NCBI RefSeq assembly: GCF_902635505.1
Contig: NC_045426.1
Location: 65,195,007-65,259,006 of the forward strand
Origin: Sarcophilus harrisii
Lineage: Eukaryota; Chordata; Mammalia; Dasyuromorphia; Dasyuridae
Direction of reading: 5' to 3'
DNA length: 64,000 bases
The notes beneath the pieces were generated by a model, which searched no databases, was not told where the DNA came from, and saw only the letters and a program-made list of their open reading frames with translations. Position numbers and translations under genes: made by a program. Shown here in pieces: positions 53,222 through 64,000 of the stretch (the stretch's first letter is position 1; every line of letters starts with the position of its first letter).

Positions 53222-54174
53222 GCTTAAACTTTAATGGTGCATGATTTATTCTGGCTTGGTGTGGGGGTGGAGGAGTGGCTTGGATACATTCAATGAGAAT
53301 GGAGACTCATGAGCTATGGACTGAGATAGATATTCTTTAAGGATTATAGATCTGGCAATAACAAAGGACTTTAGGGATTTAGGGACTACAGAGAGCATGA
53401 TAAATTACTTTGTTCTATCTATGGAAGGAAGCTCAAGAGAATAGTTAATTTTTCAGGATCGGGCAATCTGAGTTAAGGCATGACCACTTCATCCTGAGTC
53501 CATTTTTTCCACATCTGAAATAAAAGACAGAGTTGAAGCAATTATATTGTTTGTGTTAATCAGTCAAAACACCTGTTTTATCAAGGTATTAAGGGAGATG
53601 AAAGAGGATTGATTTGCTAGGGGCAAGATTAATCCGGATAACTGCTTCTCCACTCCTCCTCTGTACTTTGGTATGGATGTCTGGTATAGTCTGTCTGGCC
53701 TGTGACTTTTTTTTTTTGAAATTCCATTTGGAATCTTATCTAAGCCCCATCAATATAGCTACAATTTAGCTATTTGTTTTAACTAAATGTGAATTTGGCA
53801 TTTTCCAAATTGAAAATTTGAATAATTTGAATTAAAAGTTGAATTAAAAGCAGGGGGACGTTGCAAAAGCTTCTCCAAAGCAATTCTGCCAATACAACTT
53901 AGGTGGAAAATGCAAATACCCCCTCACCCAGCTAGTTCTATCTCAGCCCTGTCTGTAGTCACACTCTCAGTCACAGATTACTGAATGCGTCCTCACATTC
54001 ATAGCATGGAGTTCAGAGAAGAAGCTCCCAAATATTACAGAGATGATTATTTTATAATCTTAAACCCTCTTTGTAAATAAGTCAATGATAGCCATTTGTA
54101 AATACATGCTTAATAAAGACATTGTTAAAATGAATCGAACTTTTGGCTGTGATATTTGGTGGGATTGATCAATC
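53222..54174. other. No gene recognised
   Basis: Mixed AT-rich DNA with a repeated GAATTAAAAG phrase near 53830 and no other familiar element. Confidence 0.5.
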
Positions 54175-54690
54175 TTTACTACTAGTTAAATAATCAACAC
54201 ATTTTATTAAGTGCCTACTAGGTGCCACAAACTGTGCTTGGCACGGGGGATACAAATACAAAGAATGAAACAATCCATATTTTCAAAAAGCTCATATTTT
54301 AATGGAGAGAAAAGTAAATATAAAAATATATATCAATAAAAACAAATATGCACAAAGTAGTTAAATACAGAAGAATGTAGGAGGAAAGAATACTAGCAGT
54401 TGGGGGAAAGAAGAAAAAGTGTAATATAAAAGGTAGTACTTTCATGGAATCTTAAAGAAGAGGATTCTCTGCATTAGAGGGAAGGAGGGGGTAAATTCTA
54501 GGCATATGGACTGGCCAATGTAAGGGCACAGATTGGGTGATGCAGTTTCCTGTTGAGGAACATAAAGAAGGTCAATTTTGCCTGATGGCAGATTGAGAGA
54601 AAGGGGTTAACGTCCATTGTGGCTGGAAAAATAGGACTAAGGTTAAAGAGATCCTCAACATTATTATTATTAGTGGACTGAAATAAAGGA
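54175..54690 (+). mobile_element. L2 LINE 3' end, first of two
   Basis: ACACATTTTATTAAGTGCCT, ACTAGGTGCCACAAACTGTG, GGGGGATACAAATACAAAGA, then TCTAGGCATATGGACTGGCC and a CAGATTGAGAGAAAGGGG block. The order fits L2. Confidence 0.7.
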
Positions 54691-54714
54691 AAGAGAGTCA
54701 AGTTACTTTATCAT

Positions 54715-55190
54715 TGACTAACTCATCATATAGGGAGGTAGAAGGGACTTAAGAAATTATAAAATCCAATCTATTCACTTTTCAGGTGAAAAATAAAAAT
54801 GAGGTCAAATCAATCAACAAGCATTTATTACGTCTCTGCAATGTGGCAGGTACTGTGTTAGACACTGGGTAGATATAAAGACCCAAACAAATCCTTACAT
54901 TCAAGGATCTGATTTTCTTGGGGTTGGGTGGGAGGGAAGCATGTATATATACAAAATTATATACATATAATACAAGGTCATGGGGGAGAAGTATTGGCAA
55001 CTGGGGGAGGGAATTGAGAAAGTCCTCATGACTTTATGAAGATTATGGGACTTAAAGGCATTCTTAAAGAAAGAGAAGAAGTAGGAAGACAATTCTAGGG
55101 ATGCGAGATAGCTTTGCAAAGGCAAGAAGAAGTTTTTTGACTAGACTACAGAGAGTGAAGAGAATCCCAAGGTCACATGAGTATTGTTAA
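54715..55190 (+). mobile_element. L2 LINE 3' end, second of two
   Basis: A short L3/MIR-like phrase (GAAGGGACTTAAGAAATT) precedes ATCAACAAGCATTTATTACG, then GGCAGGTACTGTGTTAGACA, CTGGGTAGATATAAAGAC and, further on, GAAGTAGGAAGACAATTCTA and GATAGCTTTGCAAAGGCAAG. Same orientation as the previous L2, about 0.6 kb apart. Confidence 0.7.
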
Positions 55191-57329
55191 AAAAAAAAAG
55201 TTAGAATCCTCTTTTAAATTCCTAGTCCCCTTCAAGTTTAAGGTCATATACCAACTTTTACTTGGAGATAAATTGATTAATTTTTGATTCTATATTTTAC
55301 ATTTGATGTTATATTGCAATTATAATCTGTCAAATCTGAAGCCTCTTCTCTGAGGTTTGCAATGGAGTAGCTTATGTAGGCCACAGTTCAGCCTCCCAAA
55401 GGTACAGTATCTACTAGTTAAAAAAGACTCTATTCTTAATATTCTCAGAAAACATTGACTCAGCAGTGCCTTCAAAGTTTTGTGGAGTATCCCTGAGAAA
55501 CTAAGAAAACCTGACCTTGCCCCCATCTTCAATAATTTAAGTGGTCTTATCTCATTCCCCAGTCACCTCTAAATTTACCCTTATCAGGGACCTAAGATGT
55601 AGTTAGGACCTGTAAATTTACAAAGGCATTCCTTAGAAATATAGAGACTTGGTTCTCAATTTTACATAGTCTACCTAAATTTCTCTTCTATATAGACTAG
55701 CTTTTATATTGTGGAATATAAACGTTCCTATATTTAATTCTCTTTACTGTAATGTTCTAGCATCCACTAGAACGTTGGTCTGTCTAGTAATTATATTTTT
55801 CCTTGTAAAATATTTGGGTGACTTTTGTGTGTTTTATCTTTGATTTTAATGGTTTAATCCAATTTCTCTAGGGCTTATTTATTCCTGGCTTACCTAACCA
55901 ATTAACCTTTGAGGTTTCTGATATTCAGAGCCAAGAGATCAAAACTAGGAGTGTGAAGAAAGAATACCTTGAGGTTTTTCCTATTTAACATATGAGTTTT
56001 AATGTCATATTTCACAGTCAACAATGTCATAGTCAACAAGTGAATAAGATTTTGGGCTGGAGGACTGACTAGAAAGGAGGTCCTATGTTGAAGAATCTAA
56101 GAAGATTGTAATAAGTTATCAGAGTCTGGAATTTTGTAGATAGAGGAAAGTATCATTTGCTGCCATGAGATAGAAATGAATTTTTAAATCTAAGTCTTCA
56201 GAAACTGTTTATGTCCTTCTTGGAACTTAGCCCGTAATTTGAGTTGATGAATGATGATACCTGGCTTGCTTTCTTTGGGCATCAAGAAATGACTCAGATT
56301 TTAACACAAGATTCACTTAACTGTGTTTTCCCTCAAAAAATAAATAATTCATTAAAATAAATATAAACAATAAATCATCATATAAACATTTTTTTAACAT
56401 TTAAAGAGATTAAAATCTCTCAACTATTCTCAAACTTTTTGAGTCTGATGGCCCTATATGGTAGTGGTGCTATTATTTTTAAGACATATATTGAATGACG
56501 AAATACAGGATTGTGAAAAGATGATGTGAATTTTGTAATACTTCGAAAATTAATTTGTAAGTAACCAGCATTAATTTTAAAAATAGCAATTCATATATAT
56601 ATAGCCACTAGATGGCACTGTGAGGAATTTATCTAGTGTACAGAAGATAAGTGCTTATTTTACTGATATGCTGAATATTTTATTGAGGCTTTAAAAAAAG
56701 ATAAAAATTACAATTTTTGAGTTAATCTTTTAAACAACTTACAATAATTTCTCTTTCTCCCATGCTCCACTCTGGTCTTGAGCCCATAAGTGGGGAAAAT
56801 TGATCTAGAATAAGAATTTAAGTAATATGAACATTTAGACATGCAAATTCTATTTTTCTCCTTTGGGGAGTTGAAGAGAACCAGGTATAAATGAATTTGT
56901 GCAGAATTTCTTTTTGTTGTTGTTAAAGTTATTATGCCTAATTGTTAGGGGAGTTGTTTTTTCTTATTTTTTAACTGGGGTTTGGAGACTCTAAGGGGGA
57001 GAGAAAATAAATGCTATTTAATGGAAAAACAAAGTAAAAAGAAAAAATATAACACCTGTGGCCCATGCATAGGTTCATGCTCAGCAAAATCAAAACACCT
57101 TTTTAGTTTCCCCAAATTCTAATTCAGGTTTCAGGTTAGTTTTGACCTTGTCCACTTGCTTATTTACTACTTACAATAGAGAAGGCATTCAATTGCTATT
57201 TTATCTGTTACTACCTAAGGTGAATTTATATAACTCAGGTGATGTAGTTAATTATACTAGAGGCCACTGAGATTGTCAATGGCTGAATACTATTTCTTTG
57301 AGATATTAGCATTCCCATTCTCCTGAATG
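55191..57329. other. No gene; possible hAT-like trace
   Basis: AT-rich DNA. Near 56425-56480 the phrase CTATTCTCAAACTTTTTGAG with TCTGATGGCCCTATATGG could be the end of a hAT-like element, but no partner end was found. Nothing else is recognised. Confidence 0.4.
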
Positions 57330-57566
57330 CAGCTAGTTGTTGCAATGGCTAGAACACTAGATTTGGAGTCAGGAAGATCTGAGAGGAAATGTGGCTTCAG
57401 ACACTTATTAGCTAGGTAACTCTGGGCAAGTCACTTAACCTCAGTTTCCTCATCTATAAAATGAGCTGGAGAAGGAAATGGTAAATCACTTCAGTATCCT
57501 GGCTAAGAAAACTCCAAAGGGGTGACAAAGAGTGGGACATGACTGAAACTGCTGAAGAACAATGAT
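57330..57566 (+). mobile_element. MAR1/WSINE1-type SINE, nearly complete
   Basis: Clear full order: GCAGCTAGTTGTTGCAATGG head, TTGGAGTCAGGAAGATCTGA, GGCTTCAGACACTTATTAGC, TCTGGGCAAGTCACTTAACC, TCAGTTTCCTCATCTATAAA, ATGAGCTGGAGAAGGAAATG, AAAACTCCAAAGGGGTGAC, and the RTE-like tail GGGACATGACTGAAACTGCT ending in GAACAA. This is the best SINE in the window and the main lineage marker for a marsupial. Confidence 0.92.
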
Positions 57567-57934
57567 TATCCTAGGAAAGAACTCATTGATTTCTACAACT
57601 TGGGAACTTCATAGTGGTGGACAAGATCAATGTCATGAAACCATTAATGACGCCCATGGAAGAGCTGCACATCTACTCCAATCATAGGTGGGAGTGCATG
57701 AGGTCAATATTAGTAAGAAGTAAGAAAGGTGAGCATGAGGCAGTAGAAGGACCAATTGTAAATATTCAAAGATAGCTCAGGAAGCATTTTGAATGATAGT
57801 CATCTTCTCAAAGTTTCTTCCAGCCCTGAACTTTCTCCTGTGATTCTGTTCAGAACATTCTGAGCCACATAGTTTGGCTTCCTAGAGTGTTTAATTATAG
57901 AAATACTCTACACACATCTACCATGTGTGATTCT
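57567..57934. other. No gene recognised
   Basis: Unassigned mixed sequence between the SINE and the L3 piece. Confidence 0.5.
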
Positions 57935-58100
57935 AAAAGTGAAATGGAATGTCTTGGCCGGTAGTAGGTCCCTCCTCACTGGAGGGCTCTTGGTGGATGT
58001 TAATTTTCCCTCCCACTAGGTCACTAGGAAGGGGAACTTTAATGAGTATGACCTGGGTGGCTATTGGGCTCTCTTCCAGCCCTGAAATTATGCCTTGATT
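57935..58100 (+). mobile_element. L3/CR1 LINE 3' end
   Basis: AAATGGAATGTCTTGGCCGG, a TAGTAGGTCCCTCCTCACTG block with GAGGGCTCTTGGTGGATG, a GAGTATGACCTGGGTGG block and CTCTTCCAGCCCTGAAATTA follow the L3 3' order (GGAATGGGCTGCC..., GTCACTGGAGGTCTTCAAGC..., CCCTTCCAACTCTGAGATT). Confidence 0.6.
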
Positions 58101-58237
58101 TTGCCTTTTACTAATTAGGAAAAATAGATGTTTTTTTTTTTTTTTTTTCCTTTCACATGGCCTCTGTTGGGAAGTTTGCAAATGATATAAAAATCACTTT
58201 TCATTGGATTCCTTAATATTTTTTATTCTACTGACAG

Positions 58238-58495
58238 GACCATAGATTTAAGGCTAAAAGTGACCTTGGAGATTACATTATCTAAATTCATTACTTTAGA
58301 GGGAAAGGGACTCATATGTGCAAAAATGTTTGTGGCAGCCCTTTTTGTAGTGGCAAGAAACTGGAAACTGAGAAAACTGAAACCTAAAGAAGGAAGAGAG
58401 ATTTAGTTTAAGCCAAACAGAGATTAACAGAGCAAAGATTCAAATCTCTGCCTGCTAATTCTCAATTCAGGGTTTTTTCCACTATTGCCAGGTTG
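58238..58495 (-). mobile_element. MIR-like SINE (antisense) carrying an internal LINE-1 snippet
   Basis: The host repeat is antisense MIR/L3-like: ACCATAGATTTAAGGCTAAA, GTGACCTTGGAGATTACATT, then, after the insert, GAGAAAACTGAAACC, GATTCAAATCTCTGCCTGCT and TCCACTATTGCCAGGTTGC. The inserted piece at about 58299-58369 is described separately. Confidence 0.6.
58299..58369 (+). mobile_element. Internal LINE-1 ORF2 fragment of about 70 bp
   Basis: It translates as GKGLICAKMFVAALFVVARN followed by WK in one open frame, matching the same ORF2 segment in the L1 copies at 8.1 kb and 42.55 kb. There is no 3' UTR and no poly(A). Confidence 0.8.
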
Positions 58496-59059
58496 CATTT
58501 TCTAATCACTCTCAAATCGAAAGAGTCACTGCTTATTGCTCCCTCAAACCCTATACTTTTCAAACACAATAGTTTTTAAGTAGATTTGAACACAACAGAA
58601 AAGAATAAACAAATAGATAGCATTCTCTCCTAGTGAATACTCAACCTGATCATGAATATTCCTGGTTTTTATGTCCTCAGTACATGTATCCTTGCCACAT
58701 GTGTTCCCTATGTATGTCCCAAGGTACATACTGTGTATGTCAATTTTTTTCCCATTGAGTGTATATTTATTTATAGTGAATGTGTCCCTAAATTTTTTTT
58801 TTGAGAAATATCCCACTTCTACTTTTCCTGCTACAATATTTTATTAAAGGCCTTTACTTTAAAGTGATTTTGTCTTCTTAGTGACTAGTAAAAGTAAAGA
58901 CACTAGTGGATTCTCAGGAATTATGGTTTTGAATAAATGCAGACCCAAAGAGTTTCTTGAATTAGAGATGACTTTTCTAAGGGACTCATGTGTGAGAGAG
59001 CATATGTCAGCAATTACATTGGGATTGGAAGGGACCATATAATATCTAAACTAGAAGGA
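58496..59059. other. No gene recognised
   Basis: Unassigned AT-rich sequence. The 90-codon minus-strand frame at 58544-58816 shows no known motif. Confidence 0.45.
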
Positions 59060-59640
59060 CTTATGTAGGACTTAGAAAGTTAGAGGTAGAAGGGACAGTA
59101 AAGTTTTTTTGGTCCAACCATTTACAAGGATATAAAAGGCTCAAAGTGTTGATATACCTGAAGATTGACAACTTCTTAGTGATAGATCTTGGAATAAAAT
59201 TTAAGTCTTCAAACTCTTGATCATTTTTAGGTATTTAAATTGGAAAAACTTCATTGAAAGCAGGTTGGACAATGCTAGGCCATTAAGCAGAGTTCCCATG
59301 TTCGCTTCAATACCCAAAGTGTTCATACAAAGTATAGGTTACTAATGGCCCACTAAGTAAATGACAGATGATGTCTCCTTGAAGTCACTCCTGCCTGGTT
59401 GACACCATGTCAGCTAACCCAATTAAGTCAAAAGGCTTCATGAAGCTCTTTAAATGTTATCTAAACCAGACTAATTTTATAGAGTCATATGACTTTACCT
59501 CAGGAATAGGATTTAAATATGAAATAGTCCAGCCTTTTCATTTTGTAGAAGAGAAACAAATTCAAAGAAGCTAAAGCAACTTGCCTGAAAAGTCACACAT
59601 TTAATTAGCTGTAAAGTGGTATTAGACTCCACCTTTCCCA
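59060..59640 (-). mobile_element. MIR/L3-type antisense fragments
   Basis: One piece at 59060-59240 (GACTTAGAAAGTTAGAGGTA, GAAGGGACAGTAAAG, GGTCCAACCATTTACAAGGA) and one at 59500-59640 (AATAGTCCAGCCTTTTCATT, AGCAACTTGCCTGAAAAGTC, AATTAGCTGTAAAGTGGTAT). Sequence between is unassigned. Confidence 0.55.
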
Positions 59641-59654
59641 TATGAGACTAGCTA

Positions 59655-59895
59655 AGCGGTGTGCTGGATGGAATGTTGGGCCTGAAGTTAGTTTAAATCA
59701 GGCTTGGGCACTTTCTGGTGGTATGCCCCTTAGCAAGCCCTTGACTTCTATCTGCCTCGGTTTCCTATAAAATATAGATAATAATAGCAACCCCTTACAG
59801 GATTATAATGAAGAAAATGAGATAATATTTTTAAAGTACTAAAGCACAATGTTTGACAAATAATAGGCACTAAATAAATGCTTGTTTCTATCCAG
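59655..59895 (+). mobile_element. MIR SINE, nearly full length
   Basis: AGCGGTGTGCTGGATGGAAT head, GCCTGAAGTTAGTTTAAATC, GGCTTGGGCACTTTC, TGCCTCGGTTTCCTATAAAA, ATAGATAATAATAGCAACCC, GATTATAATGAAGAAAATGA, AAAGCACAATGTTTGAC, then AATAGGCACTAAATAAATGC. Confidence 0.8.
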
Positions 59896-60609
59896 CCAAA
59901 CCAGTACTTTCTCACTATCTAATATCTGAAATCACATAAATTATATTTAAATTGATTTGTTCCAGGGGTTCCTTTTTTTTACAGGCATGGCAGAAAGACT
60001 GATAACAAAGAAACAGTTTAATCTTTAAACAGATTGCATCAGTTTATCATGCAGCCAGGCCCAATCCTAAAGCCAATCATAGTTTTAAAAGGACAGTAGG
60101 TGGCAATATTGTATTGGTAAACCCAAGTTAAGTTTGTGACACTTCTGAATTTTTTAAAAATTAAAACAAAAAAGCAAGAAAAGAAAACACTAATATCTGG
60201 AAATCAAGCTTATTATTAGATTTTACTTGAGGTTAATTTTCCTTCCTGTTTTTCTTCTTATTATATTAGAGATGTGTCTGCAAAGCCTATATTTAAATTG
60301 ACATTGACTTTGTACAGAGGGGTCAAAATGAAAGGGACTAGAAGAGGAACTCCTGATGGATCAACAGGAGAAAAAATAGAGCTAGAGAAAAAGAGTTATA
60401 AAAAGACATCTGGAATTCAGAAGGTGGTTTTGTCAACTGCCAAAAATAAAGGAAGAGTAGGAAAGGTTTGGGCATGCAAGAGCAAAGCTGTTTGGGCCTT
60501 TCAGGTCCAAGTTGTGTTGAAGAAACCTTCACCCACCTGCCATCATTACAGATTGAAGACAGCAATTCAGTACTTCCTTTCAAGCCAAGAAGTTCTTCTT
60601 GAGGTCCTG
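59896..60609. other. No gene recognised before the TCTCTG tract
   Basis: An ORF that opens at 60274 runs through this stretch into the tract. Its first 100 codons show no known domain and a basic, biased composition, so I do not call a gene. Confidence 0.5.
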
Positions 60610-60906
60610 AAGTTATTCTCTCTCTCTGTCTGTCTCTCTGTTTCTGTCTCTCTCTGTCTCTGTCTCTCCATGTCTTGCTTTCTCTCTCTTTGTCCCTCTG
60701 TGTCTCTGTCTCTATTTCTGTCTCTCTGTCTCTGTCTCTCTCAGTCTCTGTCTCTGTCTGTCTCTCTCTCTGTCTCTGTCTCTCCGTGTCTTGCTGTCTC
60801 TCTCTTTGTCTCTCTGTGTCTCTGTGTGTGTGTGTGTCTCTCTCTCTCTGTCTCTCTTTCTGTTTCTCTCTCTCTCTCTCTCTTTGTTTCTCTCTCTCTC
60901 TCTCCT
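60610..60906 (+). repeat. (TCTCTG/TCTC)n polypyrimidine tract
   Basis: About 290 bp of TCTCTG, TCTC and TCTGTC units with a (TG)n core near 60824-60836. All frames stay open, producing long Ser/Leu/Val/Cys-rich translations that are repeat artefacts. Confidence 0.95.
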
Positions 60907-61849
60907 TTAAATGTTTAACTTGGTTTTATAAACAATGGCACCACATTCACTTGCTATATTAGGATGCATTTAATGGGAATACAGTAGGGAGGAAACAGCT
61001 GAGCCTCAGGGTCGGAGATGGGGTGAGATATTTCCAGGGAAGATATAGAGATTATACTGAAGTGTTGTGAGAGGAACTATCTATGAGTGGGGGCTTAGAG
61101 CTAATAACAAATATAAAGATAACTACAGATTCTTTGAAATTACTTTCCAAAGTAGAGAACCAGCACTGATACTGGGAAACCCATGTGGGAAGTGAATCAG
61201 TAGTAATGAGAGAAAAACAAGAATAGAGTGAATAAATTTGCTACCTCATAGTCCCTCTAACACTGATTCAAGTGGGGAATAGTTCATGATCTATAAAGTA
61301 GTGCTAGCTTTTCCCTTGGGAGACAAACATTTTATTTCCTTCATTTTAAGGGGGATAGAATTAGAAATAAAATGAGTTTGTCCCTTAAAATAAATGAATG
61401 ATTTTAGTAAGGGAAGGAAGATGTATCTAGGAGCTTTCTTACTAGGAGAACAATTGTACATATGTGTTTTAAATTATTTTTCTTTGTTTCTAGCATGATG
61501 AGAATTTCTAGAATAAATATGCCAAATGAATCACAGAATCTCAGAGATGAAAGAACTTCAGAAAGCCTTTAAATGACATCATTTGGGGATGGGGGAGGAG
61601 AGGGTATATCTTGACCAATGGTTTCATTTATGTAAGTAACTCCTAATGAGCAATTGCCTTTTACTAGTGTAGACTTGTAGTCTTTGAGAATTGCCTGGAG
61701 GACTGAGAATCTAAATGGCTATGCCCGCTCACAAAGCTACTACAGGTAAGAATCAGGACTTGAACTTGGACCTTCCTGACTCTTAGATTAACACTTTAAA
61801 ATCCTCTAGACCACATTGTTTTACATAAACTGACCTGTATTGGAACACA
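60907..61849. other. No gene; MIR-like antisense fragment
   Basis: About 61540-61815 has a decayed antisense MIR-type order (GAATCTCAGAGATGAAAG, CTCACAAAGCTACTACAGGT, AGGACTTGAACTTGGACCTT, CCTGACTCTTAGATT). The remainder is unassigned. Confidence 0.5.
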
Positions 61850-62300
61850 CAAAAATCCCTCCTCCAGGATACTGGAAAAGTGATCATCTAGTTCAACTTG
61901 AAAAGCTCTAGTGTGGGGGAACCCACCAAATCTCAAAGCAGGTCATTATACTTTGGGATAATTATGTGTCCTAGGATGTTATTTAAATAAAAGCTAAATA
62001 AGTCTCTTTACAGCTTCAACTCCCATTTCTAGATCTATTCTCTAGGGTTAAATAGAGTAAACCTAATTCTTTCAAGTATTTGAAAGAAATTATCAAGTCT
62101 TCCCTAACACTTTTTTTCTTTAGGCTGAAGATCACAAAATACTATGATTGCAAAGCCTTTTGCGATGCTGTTGGCTCTCTGAATAATTTCTAGATTTTCA
62201 TGGTCCTTCCTAAAACAAGAGGAATTGCATGAAATACTCCACATGTGCTCTGAACAGGACAAAGTACAGTGGGTCTATCATATCCTTTGATAAGGGATTA
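61850..62300 (-). mobile_element. L3/CR1 LINE, antisense
   Basis: Antisense L3 order over about 450 bp: GTGTGGGGGAACCCACCAAA, TCAAAGCAGGTCATTATACT, CTTTACAGCTTCAACTCCC, TTCAAGTATTTGAAAGAAAT, TTTTTTCTTTAGGCTGAAGA, GATTTTCATGGTCCTTCCTA, then AAATACTCCACATGTGCTCT, and ACAGTGGGTCTATCATATCC. The longest L3 piece here. Confidence 0.75.
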
Positions 62301-63517
62301 TATGTCTACTAATATTACCATGCAGTAAGAAATCCCAAATCCCTAAAAACATCAATCATTTACAGTGTCACAGGGTGCCTGTATATCAACAGTTTTCCTT
62401 TCTATTCACACAGTACCATTGGAAAATCACCTAAATAGTTATCCTGATTCTAGGATTAAGGTAGAGGGGTAAAGGGAGAGAAAGCCAGATCTGACTTGGC
62501 CTTCCCAGGTCCTTTGAACTGATAGTGAATTGAGATCAATTAAGATCTTTTCAATTTGAGTTGTAAAGACCTTTTATTAATGAATCAAACCCAAGGATTT
62601 TGATTAGGACAGGACCAACTCCAAAACATGCTGTACTAATTTGACAGTTCTGATGGGCGATCTCAGCACTGTTTCTCTTGTCTGTATTAGAATCAAGTTT
62701 CTTTTATCTATCTGTTCTATCTAGTAACCCACTTTATACCATTACTCCTTTGCTCAGCTGAATTCAATTCAACAAACATATGTCAAATACCTAGTATGCA
62801 CAAGTATCCTCCTAGAAGGTTGCATTAGCTGTAATATTATTGGAATATTTCCTTCTACTAGCCAAGTGAATTCCCTGCTCTGTTTCCTACAATGACATTC
62901 ATTTCAGTGGTAAATGGAATTATCAATTAATTGGATGAGTTTTAAAAACAAGCTTTATTTGCTTTTGAATTTTAAGACAAAGAGAAAAATTGTAGGAAAA
63001 CATGCTATTCTCAGAGATTACTGCGGTTCATGAAGCCTGTTCTGGAATATGTACTAGGATGGTGATAAATTCAGATCAGAGTATTTGAGGTGATATCAAC
63101 ATGAATATGGAACCCTGACTATGGCAACAGAGGTTGAGACTATGAACTATTTACTTTATAAATGGCTGAAGTCAATCAATATCAAGAAATGTAATTTCAA
63201 GGCAGTAAAAATAAGAATGTGGACAAAAACCCAGGAAAAAGACATGAATTTCATGTAGGAGGTGAAAATGAATCAACACTGTAGTGCTGTGATCATTGTA
63301 GATACAGGGCTGCCAGCTGGTATCCTAGCATACCCTAAAAAGAATCCCCAATTCTCAGGAACAATCTGGGATTTAAGCCAGTGTAGTATGAATTAGAAGT
63401 AGTTAAAAATGATATCCTAGTAATTGTGCAGTAGGAATTCAACAGAGTGCCATTAAAATATTGTCAAGTGGGGGTTGATGAAAAGCAAATTAAAATTAAA
63501 GTACTATATAGAGTAAG
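62301..63517. other. No gene recognised
   Basis: Unassigned sequence. A short L2-like phrase (ATTCAACAAACATATGTCAA) occurs near 62765. Confidence 0.5.
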
Positions 63518-63692
63518 GGTTCTTAACTGAGGTACCTGGATCCTCAAGGAGTCCAAGAGGTCTATGAACTTTCATCATTATTTCAATATAATTGATGTGT
63601 TTTATTTTAAAACATGATTCTGAGAAGGGATACATAGACTTCATTTGACTGCCAAAAGGGTCTGTGACTCAAAAAAGTTTAAGAATTTCCAT
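63518..63692. mobile_element. Short hAT-type DNA transposon with inverted ends
   Basis: The left end GGGTTCTTAACTGAGGTACC and the right end AAAGTTTAAGAATTTCC are imperfect inverted repeats. The inner blocks GGAGTCCAAGAGGTCTATGA and GAAGGGATACATAGACTTCA with TTTGACTGCCAAAAGGGTCT follow a non-autonomous hAT/Charlie-type pattern. About 175 bp. The family name is tentative. Confidence 0.6.
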
Positions 63693-64000
63693 ATTTACAG
63701 GATGTCAGCAATCTCATGACAATAATATGATATCATTATGATACTTACATATCATTTAAAGGGACAGCAAGTCCTCTACTTAAAACTGATCTTTGGAAGA
63801 GGGAAAAATATCTAATTCATGCCTGGTCCATATATAATCTTGGAAGAATAACAGAATGTCTAGATAATAAGACTTAAGATTACCCTAGCAAGCCTTGGGA
63901 ACCAATGCATAATTGCTTGATTGCTGTGAAGATTGTTAAAACCTTAAGATAATTTATCTTGGGACAAGAGTCTGTCTCACTTTATGGAAATAAAAAACAT
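63693..64000. other. No gene recognised at the right edge
   Basis: AT-rich sequence without a familiar element up to the window end. Confidence 0.5.

Noticed and set aside
60274-60918. 214-codon open frame
   Set aside because: Half of it is the TCTCTG tract read as Ser/Leu/Val/Cys repeats, and another frame of the tract is equally open. No domain or splice context is seen.
38021-64000. EGFR exons expected downstream of SEC61G by eutherian synteny
   Set aside because: I saw no frame with EGFR motifs. The neighbour may lie outside the window or on the other side.

Overview
The window looks like an AT-rich stretch of a marsupial chromosome. It carries abundant LINE-1 copies whose conceptual ORF2 matches the mammalian L1 family. 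It also carries tRNA-type SINEs of the marsupial MAR1/WSINE1 kind, RTE-type LINE remnants, and ancient L2, L3/CR1 and MIR fragments. An Australian marsupial is possible from the style of the short young-looking L1 3' ends, but I cannot prove the species from sequence alone.

Only one protein-coding gene is supported: SEC61G, the gamma subunit of the ER protein-conducting channel. It lies on the + strand at about 29.92-38.02 kb. A CpG-island promoter (about 29.15-30.68 kb) drives a non-coding first exon ending at 29971. Three coding exons follow (32834-32927, 34731-34833, 37857-37866), all with consensus splice sites. Together they encode 68 residues, which agree at every position with the human protein as I remember it. 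A poly(A) signal at 37995-38000 probably ends the short 3' UTR.

Left flank (1-29 kb): an RTE RT remnant (105-415); L1 3' ends at 1378-2700, 4250-5078, 5990-6475 and 7080-8793; an L1 5' end with ORF1 (11.8-13.26 kb); an older L1 tail (14.3-14.96 kb); a 3.7 kb rearranged L1 (15.47-19.15 kb); an L2 (21.9-22.7 kb); an RTE tail joined to a MAR1 SINE (23.9-24.4 kb); an L3 piece; and a local duplication close to the promoter. A solo LTR of a retrovirus-like element (4379-4775, fossil) sits inside one L1 with a perfect 6-bp target duplication.

Right flank (38-64 kb): no gene is recognisable. It holds L1 3' ends (41.95-43.2 and 52.75-53.2 kb), L2 fragments (43.95-44.5, 51.48-51.76, 54.18-55.19 kb), MAR1 and MIR SINEs, L3/CR1 remnants (57.94-58.1 and 61.85-62.3 kb), a hAT-like element (63.5-63.7 kb) and a 290-bp TCTCTG tract (60.61-60.91 kb).

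I found no convincing new biological system. The most useful second looks are retrotransposition events with visible target duplications, a possible L1 3' transduction, a small internal L1 fragment inside a MIR-like repeat, a duplicated segment next to the SEC61G promoter, and the motif content of that promoter. All family names rest on memory of consensus sequences; no search was run.
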